Assembly (NCBI GenBank): GCA_046543175.1
Contig: JBKGZY010000166.1
Coordinates: 1 to 6,108 of the forward strand
Origin: Dichotomicrobium sp046543175
Lineage (GTDB): Bacteria > Pseudomonadota > Alphaproteobacteria > Rhizobiales > Rhodomicrobiaceae
Direction of reading: 5' to 3'
DNA length: 6,108 nucleotides
Shown here: one piece after another, positions 1-6,024 of the stretch
How the letters are laid out: every line of letters begins with the position of its first letter
How positions within the stretch are numbered: position 1 is the first letter of the stretch
Notes under the pieces: generated by a model
Seen by the model: only the letters and a program-made list of their open reading frames with translations
What the model was told of the DNA's origin: nothing
The model's database searches: none
Position numbers and translations under genes: made by a program

Positions 1-2483
1 CGCGCCCGCGCCACCACCGCGCGCGGCAGCCCGGCCAGCTTCGCCACCTGGATGCCGTAGGAGCGGTCGGCGGCGCCGGGCGCGACCTCGTGCAGGAACA
101 CGATCTCGTCGCGCCACTCCTTCACGCGGATGGTCGCGTTGGCCACGCCCGGCAGCCGGTCGGCCAGCGCGGTCAGCTCGTGATAATGCGTGGCGAACAG
201 CGCGCGGCAGCGGTTCACGTCGTGCAGGTGCTCGGCCGCCGCCCAGGCGATCGACAGCCCGTCATAGGTCGCCGTGCCGCGCCCGATCTCGTCGAGGATG
301 ACCAGCGCGCGCGGCCCGGCCTGGTTCAGGATGGCGGCGGTCTCGACCATCTCGACCATGAAGGTGGAGCGCCCGCGCGCGAGGTCATCGGAGGCGCCGA
401 CGCGACTGAACAGCCGGTCCACCACGCCGATATGCGCGGATCTCGCCGGCACGAAGGCGCCGGCCTGCGCAAGTATGGCGATCAGTGCGTTCTGCCGGAG
501 ATAGGTGGACTTGCCGGCCATGTTCGGGCCGGTCAGCAGCATGAGCCGCGCGGCATCGTCCGCTTCGGCCGATAGTGCGCAGTCATTGGCGATGAACGGG
601 GCGCTTCCGCCGAGCGCCTGTTCCACGACGGGGTGGCGCCCGCCCTCGATGGCGAACGTGCCGCTGTCATCCACCGTCGGGCGAACATAGTTGCGCTCTT
701 CTGCGAGTTCGGCCAGAGCACAGATCACGTCGAGCCGCGCGATCGCCTCGGCAAGGGCGCTGAGGCGCGCCTGCTCGGCCAGCACCGCTTCGCTGAGCGA
801 GGCGAATATCTCCTGCTCGATGGCCCGTGCCCGCTCACCCGCCAGCGTGATCCGCGTCTCGGTTTCGGCGAGTTCCGGCGTGGTGAAGCGCACGGCGTTG
901 GCCAGTGACTGGCGCAGCCGGAATGTCTCGCTGTGCGGCGGTTCGCGCAGGGTGCCGGCCTGGGCGGCGCTGACCTCGAGAAAATAGCCGAGGATATTGT
1001 TGTGGCGCACCTTCAGTGACTTGAGCCCGGTTTGTTCAGCATACTTGGCTTGCAGTCCGGCGACGACCGTGCGGCTGTCGTCGCGCAGCTTGCGGTTCTC
1101 GTCCAGATCGGCGTCATGGCCCGCGCGGATGAAGCCGCCATCGCGCGCCGAAAGCGGCAGTTCGTCCTCCAGCGCCGCTCGCAGCGTCGCGCCGACGGGC
1201 AGGCCGGCCTGCGCGAGCGTTTCTGCGACGCCTGCAAGCTCGCCGGGCAAGCCGCCCGGCATGTTTTCATCCGCGACCAGGTCGCGGAGCATTTCGGCGC
1301 AATCCAGCATATCGCGGATCGCCCCGAGATCGCGCGGACTGCCGCGGCCAAGCTTGAGCCGGGACAGGGCGCGTGCGCCGTCCGGGGCTTCGCGCAGCTT
1401 GGCGCGCAGGTCCGAGCGCAGGCGCGGCGCATCGACCAGAAAAGCGACGGCGTCGAGCCGCTCGGCAATCGCCGCTGGTGAAGTCAGCGGCCGGTTCAGC
1501 CGCGCGGCAAGTTCCCGCGCGCCTGGCGCGGTCACGGTCCGGTCGATGGCCCCGAGCAGGCTGCCCTCGCGCCCGCCGCCGGTCGCCTGCATCAGTTCCA
1601 GGCTCGCGCGCGTGGCCGGGTCCATGATCATGGCGTCCTGCACGGCGGCCTTGCGCGGCGGCTCGAGCAGCGGCTTCGCGCCGATCTGGGTCAGTTCGAT
1701 GTATTTCAGCGCCGCCCCGGCCGCCGACAGTTCGCCGGGTGTGAAATCCCCGAACGCCTCGATGACGCTGACGCCGAGGGCCGCCTGGATCGCGGCCTCG
1801 CCTGCGCGCGCGCTGAAATGGGCGTCCGGCACGGACGTCAGCGCCGCGGCCTGTCCGCACAAGGCGGCATCAAGAGCCGCATCCGCCCGCTCGGGCACGA
1901 GGATCTCGCGGGGCGCGAGCCGCGCCAGTTCGCCGGCCAGGTCGGCCGCTGTCACTTCACCGAGGCTGAAGGCGCCGGTTGAAATATCCACCGAGGCCAG
2001 CGCATAGCCGGCGCCGCCATCGTCCGTTTGCGTGGTGCAGACCGCTGTCAGGAAGTTGTTGCCGCCGGCTTCCAGCAAGCCGTCTTCGGTCAGCGTGCCC
2101 GGCGTCACGAGCCTGACCACGTCGCGGCGCACGACCGCCTTCGCGCCGCGCTTCTTGGCCTCGGACGGGTCTTCGGTCTGGTCGCAGACCGCCACGCGGT
2201 AGCCCTTGGCGATCAGCTTGTGCAGGTATTCTTCCGCCCGTACGACCGGGACGCCGGCCATCGGTATATCTTCGCCCAGATGCTTGCCGCGCTTGGTGAG
2301 ATGAATGCCCAGTGCCGAGGCGGCTTCGACCGCGTCGTCGAAGAACAGCTCGAAGAAGTCGCCCATCCGGTAGAACAGCAGATAGCCCGGATTGGCCGCC
2401 TTGATCTCGAGATATTGCGCCATCATCGGCGTGACGGCGTCGCTGCTGTTCTCGGCGGCTGTCTTTTTCACGGTCCCGTGCAT
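1..2483 (-). CDS. mutS: DNA mismatch repair ATPase MutS, C-terminus cut off by window edge
   Basis: MutS recognises mispaired or looped bases and, with ATP, recruits MutL to start strand-directed repair in the cytoplasm. About 827 codons are present and the frame stays open to base 1. The N-terminal mismatch-binding domain has the F-x-E motif at Phe43-Phe44-Glu45 (MGDFFELFFDDA), followed by the connector domain. Around residues 489-505 the clamp region reads SLKVRHNNILGYFLEV. The ATPase domain shows Walker A GPNMAGKST at 652-660, the loop GRSTFMVEM, Walker B ILDEIGRGTATYDG with Asp731-Glu732, and the ATHYHEL switch. E. coli MutS is 853 residues with Walker A near 614, so I infer that roughly 60-70 residues are missing, including the C-terminal dimerisation and tetramerisation part. 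The start at 2483 is chosen because AGGG lies 8 nt upstream and only about 18 residues precede the conserved TPMMAQYLEIK; Met20 or Met21 is a less likely start. It is divergent from maeB. No frameshift or missing key residue was seen. Confidence 0.97.
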   Translation of the reverse strand, partial: MHGTVKKTAAENSSDAVTPMMAQYLEIKAANPGYLLFYRMGDFFELFFDDAVEAASALGIHLTKRGKHLGEDIPMAGVPVVRAEEYLHKLIAKGYRVAVCDQTEDPSEAKKRGAKAVVRRDVVRLVTPGTLTEDGLLEAGGNNFLTAVCTTQTDDGGAGYALASVDISTGAFSLGEVTAADLAGELARLAPREILVPERADAALDAALCGQAAALTSVPDAHFSARAGEAAIQAALGVSVIEAFGDFTPGELSAAGAALKYIELTQIGAKPLLEPPRKAAVQDAMIMDPATRASLELMQATGGGREGSLLGAIDRTVTAPGARELAARLNRPLTSPAAIAERLDAVAFLVDAPRLRSDLRAKLREAPDGARALSRLKLGRGSPRDLGAIRDMLDCAEMLRDLVADENMPGGLPGELAGVAETLAQAGLPVGATLRAALEDELPLSARDGGFIRAGHDADLDENRKLRDDSRTVVAGLQAKYAEQTGLKSLKVRHNNILGYFLEVSAAQAGTLREPPHSETFRLRQSLANAVRFTTPELAETETRITLAGERARAIEQEIFASLSEAVLAEQARLSALAEAIARLDVICALAELAEERNYVRPTVDDSGTFAIEGGRHPVVEQALGGSAPFIANDCALSAEADDAARLMLLTGPNMAGKSTYLRQNALIAILAQAGAFVPARSAHIGVVDRLFSRVGASDDLARGRSTFMVEMVETAAILNQAGPRALVILDEIGRGTATYDGLSIAWAAAEHLHDVNRCRALFATHYHELTALADRLPGVANATIRVKEWRDEIVFLHEVAPGAADRSYGIQVAKLAGLPRAVVARA

Positions 2484-2491
2484 CGCCAGTG

Positions 2492-2495
2492 CCCT
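2492..2495 (-). promoter_or_regulatory. Ribosome binding site of mutS
   Basis: On the minus strand AGGG, within ACAAAAGGGC, lies 8 nt before the ATG at 2483. It is the only good Shine-Dalgarno match near a possible start and supports that ATG. Confidence 0.6.
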
Positions 2496-2542
2496 TTTGT
2501 CACGCTCCGCGGATCCCGCGCCAAGCGATGAAAACGATGTAC

Positions 2543-2571
2543 TTGAAGGTGACGCCGGCACTGTCTATGGT
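2543..2571 (+). promoter_or_regulatory. Candidate maeB promoter
   Basis: TTGAAG (2543-2548) and TATGGT (2566-2571) are separated by exactly 17 nt. Each matches four of six bases of the sigma70-type consensus. Transcription would begin near 2578, giving a leader of about 65 nt before the maeB ATG. This rests only on consensus matching in GC-rich DNA, where alphaproteobacterial promoters are often loose. Confidence 0.35.
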
Positions 2572-2643
2572 CACATCTTTTCATCCGCCGCGCAGCGTCG
2601 GCGCTTGAAGCTGTCGGCCTAACCCACAGAAAAATCAGAACCG

Positions 2644-4917
2644 ATGTCCATCAGGTCCAAGGAAACGCAATTCACCCACCAGGAGGCGCTCCAGTACCAT
2701 CAGCAGGGCCGGCCCGGTAAGCTGGAGATCAGCGCCAGCAAGCCGATGTCGACCCAGCGTGATCTCAGTCTCGCCTATTCGCCGGGCGTGGCTGTGCCGG
2801 TGAAAGCCATCGCCGAGAAACCCGCTCTCGCCTACGACTACACCACCAAGGGCAATCTCGTCGCGGTCATTTCCAATGGTACGGCGATTCTCGGCCTGGG
2901 CAATCTCGGCGCCCTTGCATCCAAGCCCGTGATGGAAGGCAAGTCGGTTCTGTTCAAGCGCTTCGCGGACATCGACGGCATCGACCTGGAAGTGGACACC
3001 GAGGATGTGGACACCTTCGTCCAGGCGATCCGCTACCTCGGCAAATCCTTCGGCGGCATCAACCTGGAGGATATCCGCGCGCCTGACTGCTTCGTTATCG
3101 AGCAGCAGCTTCGCGAGTTGATGGACATTCCCGTCTTTCACGATGACCAGCACGGCACGGCGATCATCGCCATTGCCGGCCTCATCAACGCGCTGCACCT
3201 GACGGGGCGGGAACTGCGCGACATCAAGCTGGTCATCAACGGCGCGGGCGCCGCCGGAATCGCGTCGCTGGAGCTCGTCAAGGCGATGGGCCTGCCGCAT
3301 AACCAGGCGATCCTGTGCGACTCGAAAGGCGTCATCTATCAGGGCCGCAAGAGCGGCATGAACCAGTGGAAGCTGGCACATGCCGTTGATACGCCGGCGC
3401 GGACGCTGGCAGATGCCCTTGAGGGCGCGGACGCGTTTTTCGGCCTGTCGATTGCCGGGGCGGTCACGCAGGAGATGGTCAAGAGCATGGCCGACAAGCC
3501 GATCATCTTCGCGATGGCCAACCCCGATCCCGAGATTACCGCGGAAGAGGTCGCGGAGGTCTGCGACGACGCGATCATGGCGACCGGACGCTCCGACTAC
3601 CCGAACCAGATCAACAACGTGCTCGGCTTTCCCTACATCTTCCGCGGCGCGCTGGACGTGCAGGCCAGCACCATCAACGACGCCATGAAGATCGCGGCCG
3701 CGGAAGCCCTGGCCGAGCTCGCACGGGCCGATGTTCCCGACGAGGTCGCCGCCGCCTATCAGGGGCGCCGCCTGCGCTACGGGCCGGAATACATCATCCC
3801 CGCCCCGTTCGATCCGCGCCTCATCAGTCATGTCTCCGCGGCGGTGGCCAAGGCGGCGATGGATTCCGGCGTCGCCTGTCGCCCGATCGTCGACATGGAA
3901 GGCTACAAGGCGCGGCTGTCCGAGCGCATGGACCCGACCGCCGGCTTCTTCCACATGATTTTCGAGAGCCTGCGGCAGTCGCCCAAGCGCGTCGTGTTCG
4001 CCGAGGGCGAGGAAGAACAGGTGGTGCGCGCGGCCAGCGCCTTCGCCGAGGCGGGGCTGGGCACCCCGGTTCTGGTCGGACGCGAAGCGCATGTCCGCGA
4101 GACCATGGAGCAGGCCGGCATCATGCGCCAGTGCGACGAGATCGAGATCGTCAATGCGCGCGTGTCCGAGCACAACACGCAATATGCCGAGTTCCTGTAT
4201 ACCCGGCTCCAGCGGCGCGGCTTCCTGAAACGCGACTGCCAGCGGCTGGTCAATACCGACCGCAACATCTTTGCGGGCTGCATGGTGGCGATGGGCCATG
4301 CCGACGCGATGGTCACGGGCGTAACGCGCAACTGGGAGACGGCTTATCAGGATGTGCGCCGCGTGCTCGACCCGAAGCCGGGGCATACGCCGATCGGCGT
4401 GTCGCTGATTCAAAGCCGCGGACGGATGGTGCTCGTTGCCGACATCTCCGTGCACGAGATGCCCAGCTCCACCGAACTCGCCTATATCACGGTCGAGGCG
4501 GCGCGGGTGGCCCAGCGGCTCGGCTTCAAGCCGCGCGTGGCGCTGCTCGCGCATTCTTCCTTCGGTCATCCCACAGGGGAGCGGGGCGAGAGCGTGCGCG
4601 AAGCGGTGCGCATCCTCGACGACTGGGGCGTGGATTTCGAGTATGACGGCGAGATGGCTGCCGACGCCGCGCTGAGCCGCAAGGCGATGGCGGCCTATCC
4701 GTTCTGCCGGCTTTCGGACACCGCGAATGTGCTGATCATGCCGGCGGTGTACTCGGCAAGCATTTCCACGAAGATGCTCCAGGAACTCGGCGGCAGCAAG
4801 GTCGTCGGGCCATTCATCGTGGGCCTGAACCGTCCCGTGCAGATCGCCGGGCTGGGCGCGACGGACAACGATCTGGTCAACTTCGCCGCGCTGGCCGGCT
4901 ACGACGTGGCGGGCTGA
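2644..4917 (+). CDS. maeB: NADP-dependent malic enzyme, MaeB type, with fused phosphotransacetylase-like domain
   Basis: It oxidatively decarboxylates malate to pyruvate and CO2, normally making NADPH, and links the TCA cycle to pyruvate and acetyl-CoA supply in the cytosol. At 757 residues it has the full family length. The malic domain (about 18-150) has the likely catalytic Tyr45 (LAYSPGVA) and Lys100 (KPVMEGKSVLF). Metal ligands are likely Glu142, Asp143 (LEDIRAPD) and Asp168 (FHDDQHGTA). A Rossmann fold begins at Gly200 (GAGAAG), and ANPDPEI lies at 292-298. Residues from about 430 to 757 form a Pta-like domain. In MaeB relatives this part is regarded as regulatory, sensing acetyl-CoA, rather than catalytic. 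Consistent with that, the Pta active-site Ser-Arg is replaced by Gly736-Leu737. The ATG at 2644 is the only good start: TAA lies in frame at 2620 and the family's conserved region begins soon after. The Shine-Dalgarno match is weak. NADP rather than NAD preference is inferred from the family. Confidence 0.95.
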   Translation: MSIRSKETQFTHQEALQYHQQGRPGKLEISASKPMSTQRDLSLAYSPGVAVPVKAIAEKPALAYDYTTKGNLVAVISNGTAILGLGNLGALASKPVMEGKSVLFKRFADIDGIDLEVDTEDVDTFVQAIRYLGKSFGGINLEDIRAPDCFVIEQQLRELMDIPVFHDDQHGTAIIAIAGLINALHLTGRELRDIKLVINGAGAAGIASLELVKAMGLPHNQAILCDSKGVIYQGRKSGMNQWKLAHAVDTPARTLADALEGADAFFGLSIAGAVTQEMVKSMADKPIIFAMANPDPEITAEEVAEVCDDAIMATGRSDYPNQINNVLGFPYIFRGALDVQASTINDAMKIAAAEALAELARADVPDEVAAAYQGRRLRYGPEYIIPAPFDPRLISHVSAAVAKAAMDSGVACRPIVDMEGYKARLSERMDPTAGFFHMIFESLRQSPKRVVFAEGEEEQVVRAASAFAEAGLGTPVLVGREAHVRETMEQAGIMRQCDEIEIVNARVSEHNTQYAEFLYTRLQRRGFLKRDCQRLVNTDRNIFAGCMVAMGHADAMVTGVTRNWETAYQDVRRVLDPKPGHTPIGVSLIQSRGRMVLVADISVHEMPSSTELAYITVEAARVAQRLGFKPRVALLAHSSFGHPTGERGESVREAVRILDDWGVDFEYDGEMAADAALSRKAMAAYPFCRLSDTANVLIMPAVYSASISTKMLQELGGSKVVGPFIVGLNRPVQIAGLGATDNDLVNFAALAGYDVAG

Positions 4918-4991
4918 GGCGCCGCGCTTTCGCCGGTGACAAGCAGGCGCGGCCGGTTGGCACGGGCGGGTGTCTGGGGCATAGTGCGCGC

Positions 4992-5663
4992 ATGAGTGAG
5001 CCAGCCGGCCAGCTTGAGCCCTTCCCGATATCGGTGGTGGCCGATGTCATGTGCCCCTGGTGCTTTGTCGGCAAACGCCGGCTGGAGCGTGCGCTGGAGC
5101 GTCTGCCCCATCTCGAGACGACGGTAAGCTGGTGGCCGTTCCTGCTCGACCCGACGATCCCGCCCGGCGGCATGGACCGCGGCGAATACCTCCAGAAGAA
5201 ATTCGGCTCGGCCGATGGCGGCGAGATGTATCTGGCGCTGCGCGAGGTCGGGCGCGAAGAGGGAATCGAGTTCGCCTTCGATGCGATCGAGCGCTCGCCG
5301 AACACTGTCGACGCCCACCGGCTGATCTATTGGGCGGGCGATCCCGCGACGCAGAACGCGATCGTCGAGCGGCTGTTCCGGCTCTATTTCCTCGAAGGCG
5401 CGGATATCGGTGATCCGGACGTGCTTGCCGGCGCGGCGCAGGCCGTCGGCATGGACGTGGAGGATATCCGCGCGAAGCTCGCCGATGACCGCGACCGGGA
5501 CAAGATTCTCAAGATGGCCGAGGAAATGACAAGGGCGGGCGTCAACGCGGTTCCCTCCTTCGTTCTTGGTGGCAAGCGTGCCGTGGTGGGCGCGCAGCCG
5601 GTCGACCTGCTCACCGAGCAGATCGAACTGGCCGAAGAGGAATTCCGCAACGGGCCAGAGTAG
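4992..5663 (+). CDS. DsbA-family thiol oxidoreductase, FrnE-like, cytoplasmic
   Basis: This is a 223-residue thioredoxin-fold protein of the DsbA/FrnE/2-hydroxychromene-2-carboxylate isomerase superfamily. The first strand leads into the redox motif Cys21-Pro-Trp-Cys24 (DVMCPWCFVGKRRLE). A long helical insertion follows (about 60-180) containing LYFLEGADIGDPDVLAGAA, typical of FrnE-like proteins. The cis-proline loop is Pro188 (GVNAVPSFVLGGK). Both cysteines and the cis-proline are intact, so dithiol-disulfide exchange is likely. No signal peptide or membrane segment is seen, which argues for a cytosolic role; the partner is unknown. The ATG at 4992 puts only about 12 residues before the first strand and makes a normal-sized protein, but its Shine-Dalgarno is poor: the nearest G-run is about 14 nt upstream. 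It lies 74 nt after maeB on the same strand with no clear terminator or promoter between, so co-transcription is possible. Its TAG stop is also the first unit of a heptamer repeat. Confidence 0.9.
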   Translation: MSEPAGQLEPFPISVVADVMCPWCFVGKRRLERALERLPHLETTVSWWPFLLDPTIPPGGMDRGEYLQKKFGSADGGEMYLALREVGREEGIEFAFDAIERSPNTVDAHRLIYWAGDPATQNAIVERLFRLYFLEGADIGDPDVLAGAAQAVGMDVEDIRAKLADDRDRDKILKMAEEMTRAGVNAVPSFVLGGKRAVVGAQPVDLLTEQIELAEEEFRNGPE

Positions 5664-5681
5664 CAAGTAGCAGGTAGCCCG
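5661..5681. repeat. Heptamer tandem repeat, three units, starting in a stop codon
   Basis: The units are TAGCAAG, TAGCAGG and TAGCCCG, head to tail. The first unit begins with the TAG stop codon of the oxidoreductase gene. The third runs into the left arm of the following palindrome. A related tract lies at 5757-5777. Confidence 0.55.
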
Positions 5682-5748
5682 GATGGAGCGCAGCGAAATC
5701 CGGGGCTTTCAACCGTTCCCGGGTTCCACTTCGCTTCACCCGGGCTAC
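5674..5748. repeat. Imperfect palindrome of the GTAGCCCGGAT type
   Basis: The left arm 5674-5704 and right arm 5718-5748 pair at 25 of 31 positions around a 13-nt loop. Both ends read GTAGCCCGG inward, and the inner ends read CCGGG. Two of the six mismatches are G-U wobbles in a plus-strand transcript. Sequences of this look (GTAGCCCGGATG, GCGAAATCCGGG) are familiar to me as dispersed intergenic repeats in proteobacteria. Lying 11 nt after the stop codon, the hairpin could protect or end the upstream message, but no U-tract follows, so it is not a classic intrinsic terminator. Confidence 0.75.
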
Positions 5749-5756
5749 GGGGACGC

Positions 5757-5777
5757 GAGCAGGTAGCGGGTAGTGGA
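5757..5777. repeat. Second heptamer tract next to the hairpin element
   Basis: GAGCAGG, TAGCGGG and TAGTGGA lie head to tail and resemble the units at 5661-5681. The 10-mer AGCAGGTAGC occurs exactly in both tracts (5669-5678 and 5758-5767), on either side of the palindrome at 5674-5748. The last unit overlaps the left end of hairpin A. Confidence 0.45.
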
Positions 5778-5803
5778 GCGAATTTGACATTTGAGTCCCG
5801 CTT

Positions 5804-5810
5804 GCGGCTC
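5804..5810 (+). repeat. Left target-site duplication of the inner element
   Basis: GCGGCTC abuts the GTGTGAT end of the inner element and matches 5972-5978 exactly. The match stops on both sides of the 7-mer. Confidence 0.65.
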
Positions 5811-5883
5811 GTGTGATGATCGGGAAATTCGCCACAGTTCGCGGCATGTCCCAGAGCGAATTTCCCGATCTGAATCACACGAG
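5808..5883 (+). repeat. Hairpin B
   Basis: CTCGTGTGAT (5808-5817) pairs with 5874-5883, and GATCGGGAAATTCGC (5818-5832) pairs with 5856-5870. Both stems are perfect. TGA (5871-5873) is the bulge on the inner arm. The loop is 23 nt (5833-5855). The outermost three pairs use bases of the left target duplication. Confidence 0.85.
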
Positions 5884-5971
5884 TAACTCCTTGAATCGCG
5901 TGTCCCTTTTGATTCCGAAGTTCGCACAGGGAGCGATTTGCAAACTCAAGCGAACTTCGGAATCGGGACAC
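5811..5971. mobile_element. Inner two-hairpin element (B plus C) with 7-bp target duplication
   Basis: This 161-bp segment begins GTGTGAT and ends GGGACAC. It is bounded on both sides by GCGGCTC (5804-5810 and 5972-5978), directly abutting. Its plan is hairpin B, a 19-nt spacer (GAGTAACTCCTTGAATCGC) and hairpin C in opposite orientation, the same as the A plus D element with the same spacer length. It interrupts the loop of hairpin A. The inverted ends share GTGT, GAT at positions 8-10, GAA at 14-16 and TTCGC at the tip. It has no coding capacity. The precise duplication and nested position strongly suggest insertion; the mobilising enzyme is unknown. Confidence 0.7.
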
Positions 5972-5974
5972 GCG
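5897..5974 (-). repeat. Hairpin C, inverted relative to B
   Basis: CGCGTGTCCC (5897-5906) pairs with 5965-5974, and GATTCCGAAGTTCGC (5911-5925) pairs with 5950-5964. Both stems are perfect. TTTT (5907-5910), read AAAA on the minus strand, is the bulge on the inner arm. The loop is 24 nt (5926-5949). The outermost three pairs use bases of the right target duplication. Confidence 0.85.
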
Positions 5975-5978
5975 GCTC
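5972..5978 (+). repeat. Right target-site duplication of the inner element
   Basis: GCGGCTC abuts the GGGACAC end of the inner element and is identical to 5804-5810. Removing one copy plus the element restores a continuous 20-nt loop for hairpin A. Confidence 0.65.
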
Positions 5979-6024
5979 TCGCTCAAATGTCAAATTCAAA
6001 AGCTCCACTAGACTCAATAAGTTG

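Larger units (their letters stand above)
2484..2643. other. Divergent intergenic region between mutS and maeB
   Basis: These 160 bases must hold the control signals for both genes. A plausible sigma70-type promoter for maeB is visible and is listed separately. No convincing -35/-10 pair was found for mutS on the minus strand, and no long inverted repeat or clear operator was seen. An in-frame TAA at 2620-2622 closes the maeB frame upstream of its ATG. Confidence 0.6.
5771..6010 (+). repeat. Hairpin A, loop interrupted by insertion
   Basis: TAGTGGAGC (5771-5779) pairs with 6002-6010, and the adjoining 16 bases at 5780-5795 pair with 5982-5997, all without mismatch. AAAA (5998-6001) is an unpaired bulge on the right, inner arm. 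The original loop was about 20 nt; it now holds hairpins B and C, so the single strand could fold into a branched, cloverleaf-like form. Confidence 0.85.

Noticed and set aside
997..2007. 336-codon open frame on the plus strand, antisense to mutS
   Set aside because: The product is almost wholly Ser, Ala, Arg and Pro. The opposite strand encodes conserved MutS through the whole stretch.
2500..2574. 24-codon minus-strand frame starting GTG, ending 16 nt before the mutS ATG (contains GVTFKYIVFIAWRG)
   Set aside because: It could be a leader peptide, but the start is GTG with no convincing ribosome binding site, and nothing in the sequence supports translation. Conservation of the peptide in relatives would reopen it.
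2635..4569. 644-codon open frame on the minus strand, antisense to maeB
   Set aside because: It lies opposite an unmistakable malic enzyme. Its product is rich in His, Arg, Asp and Gly with no recognisable domain, as expected for an antisense frame in high-GC DNA.
4921..4953. Inverted repeat GCCGCGC / GCGCGGC between maeB and the oxidoreductase gene as a terminator
   Set aside because: Only 7 bp with a 19-nt loop, no U-tract after it, and such matches are common in GC-rich DNA.
4899..5666. 255-codon open frame on the minus strand opposite the oxidoreductase gene
   Set aside because: The plus strand carries CPWC, the cis-proline loop and FrnE-like motifs. The antisense product has no family features and overlaps the end of maeB.
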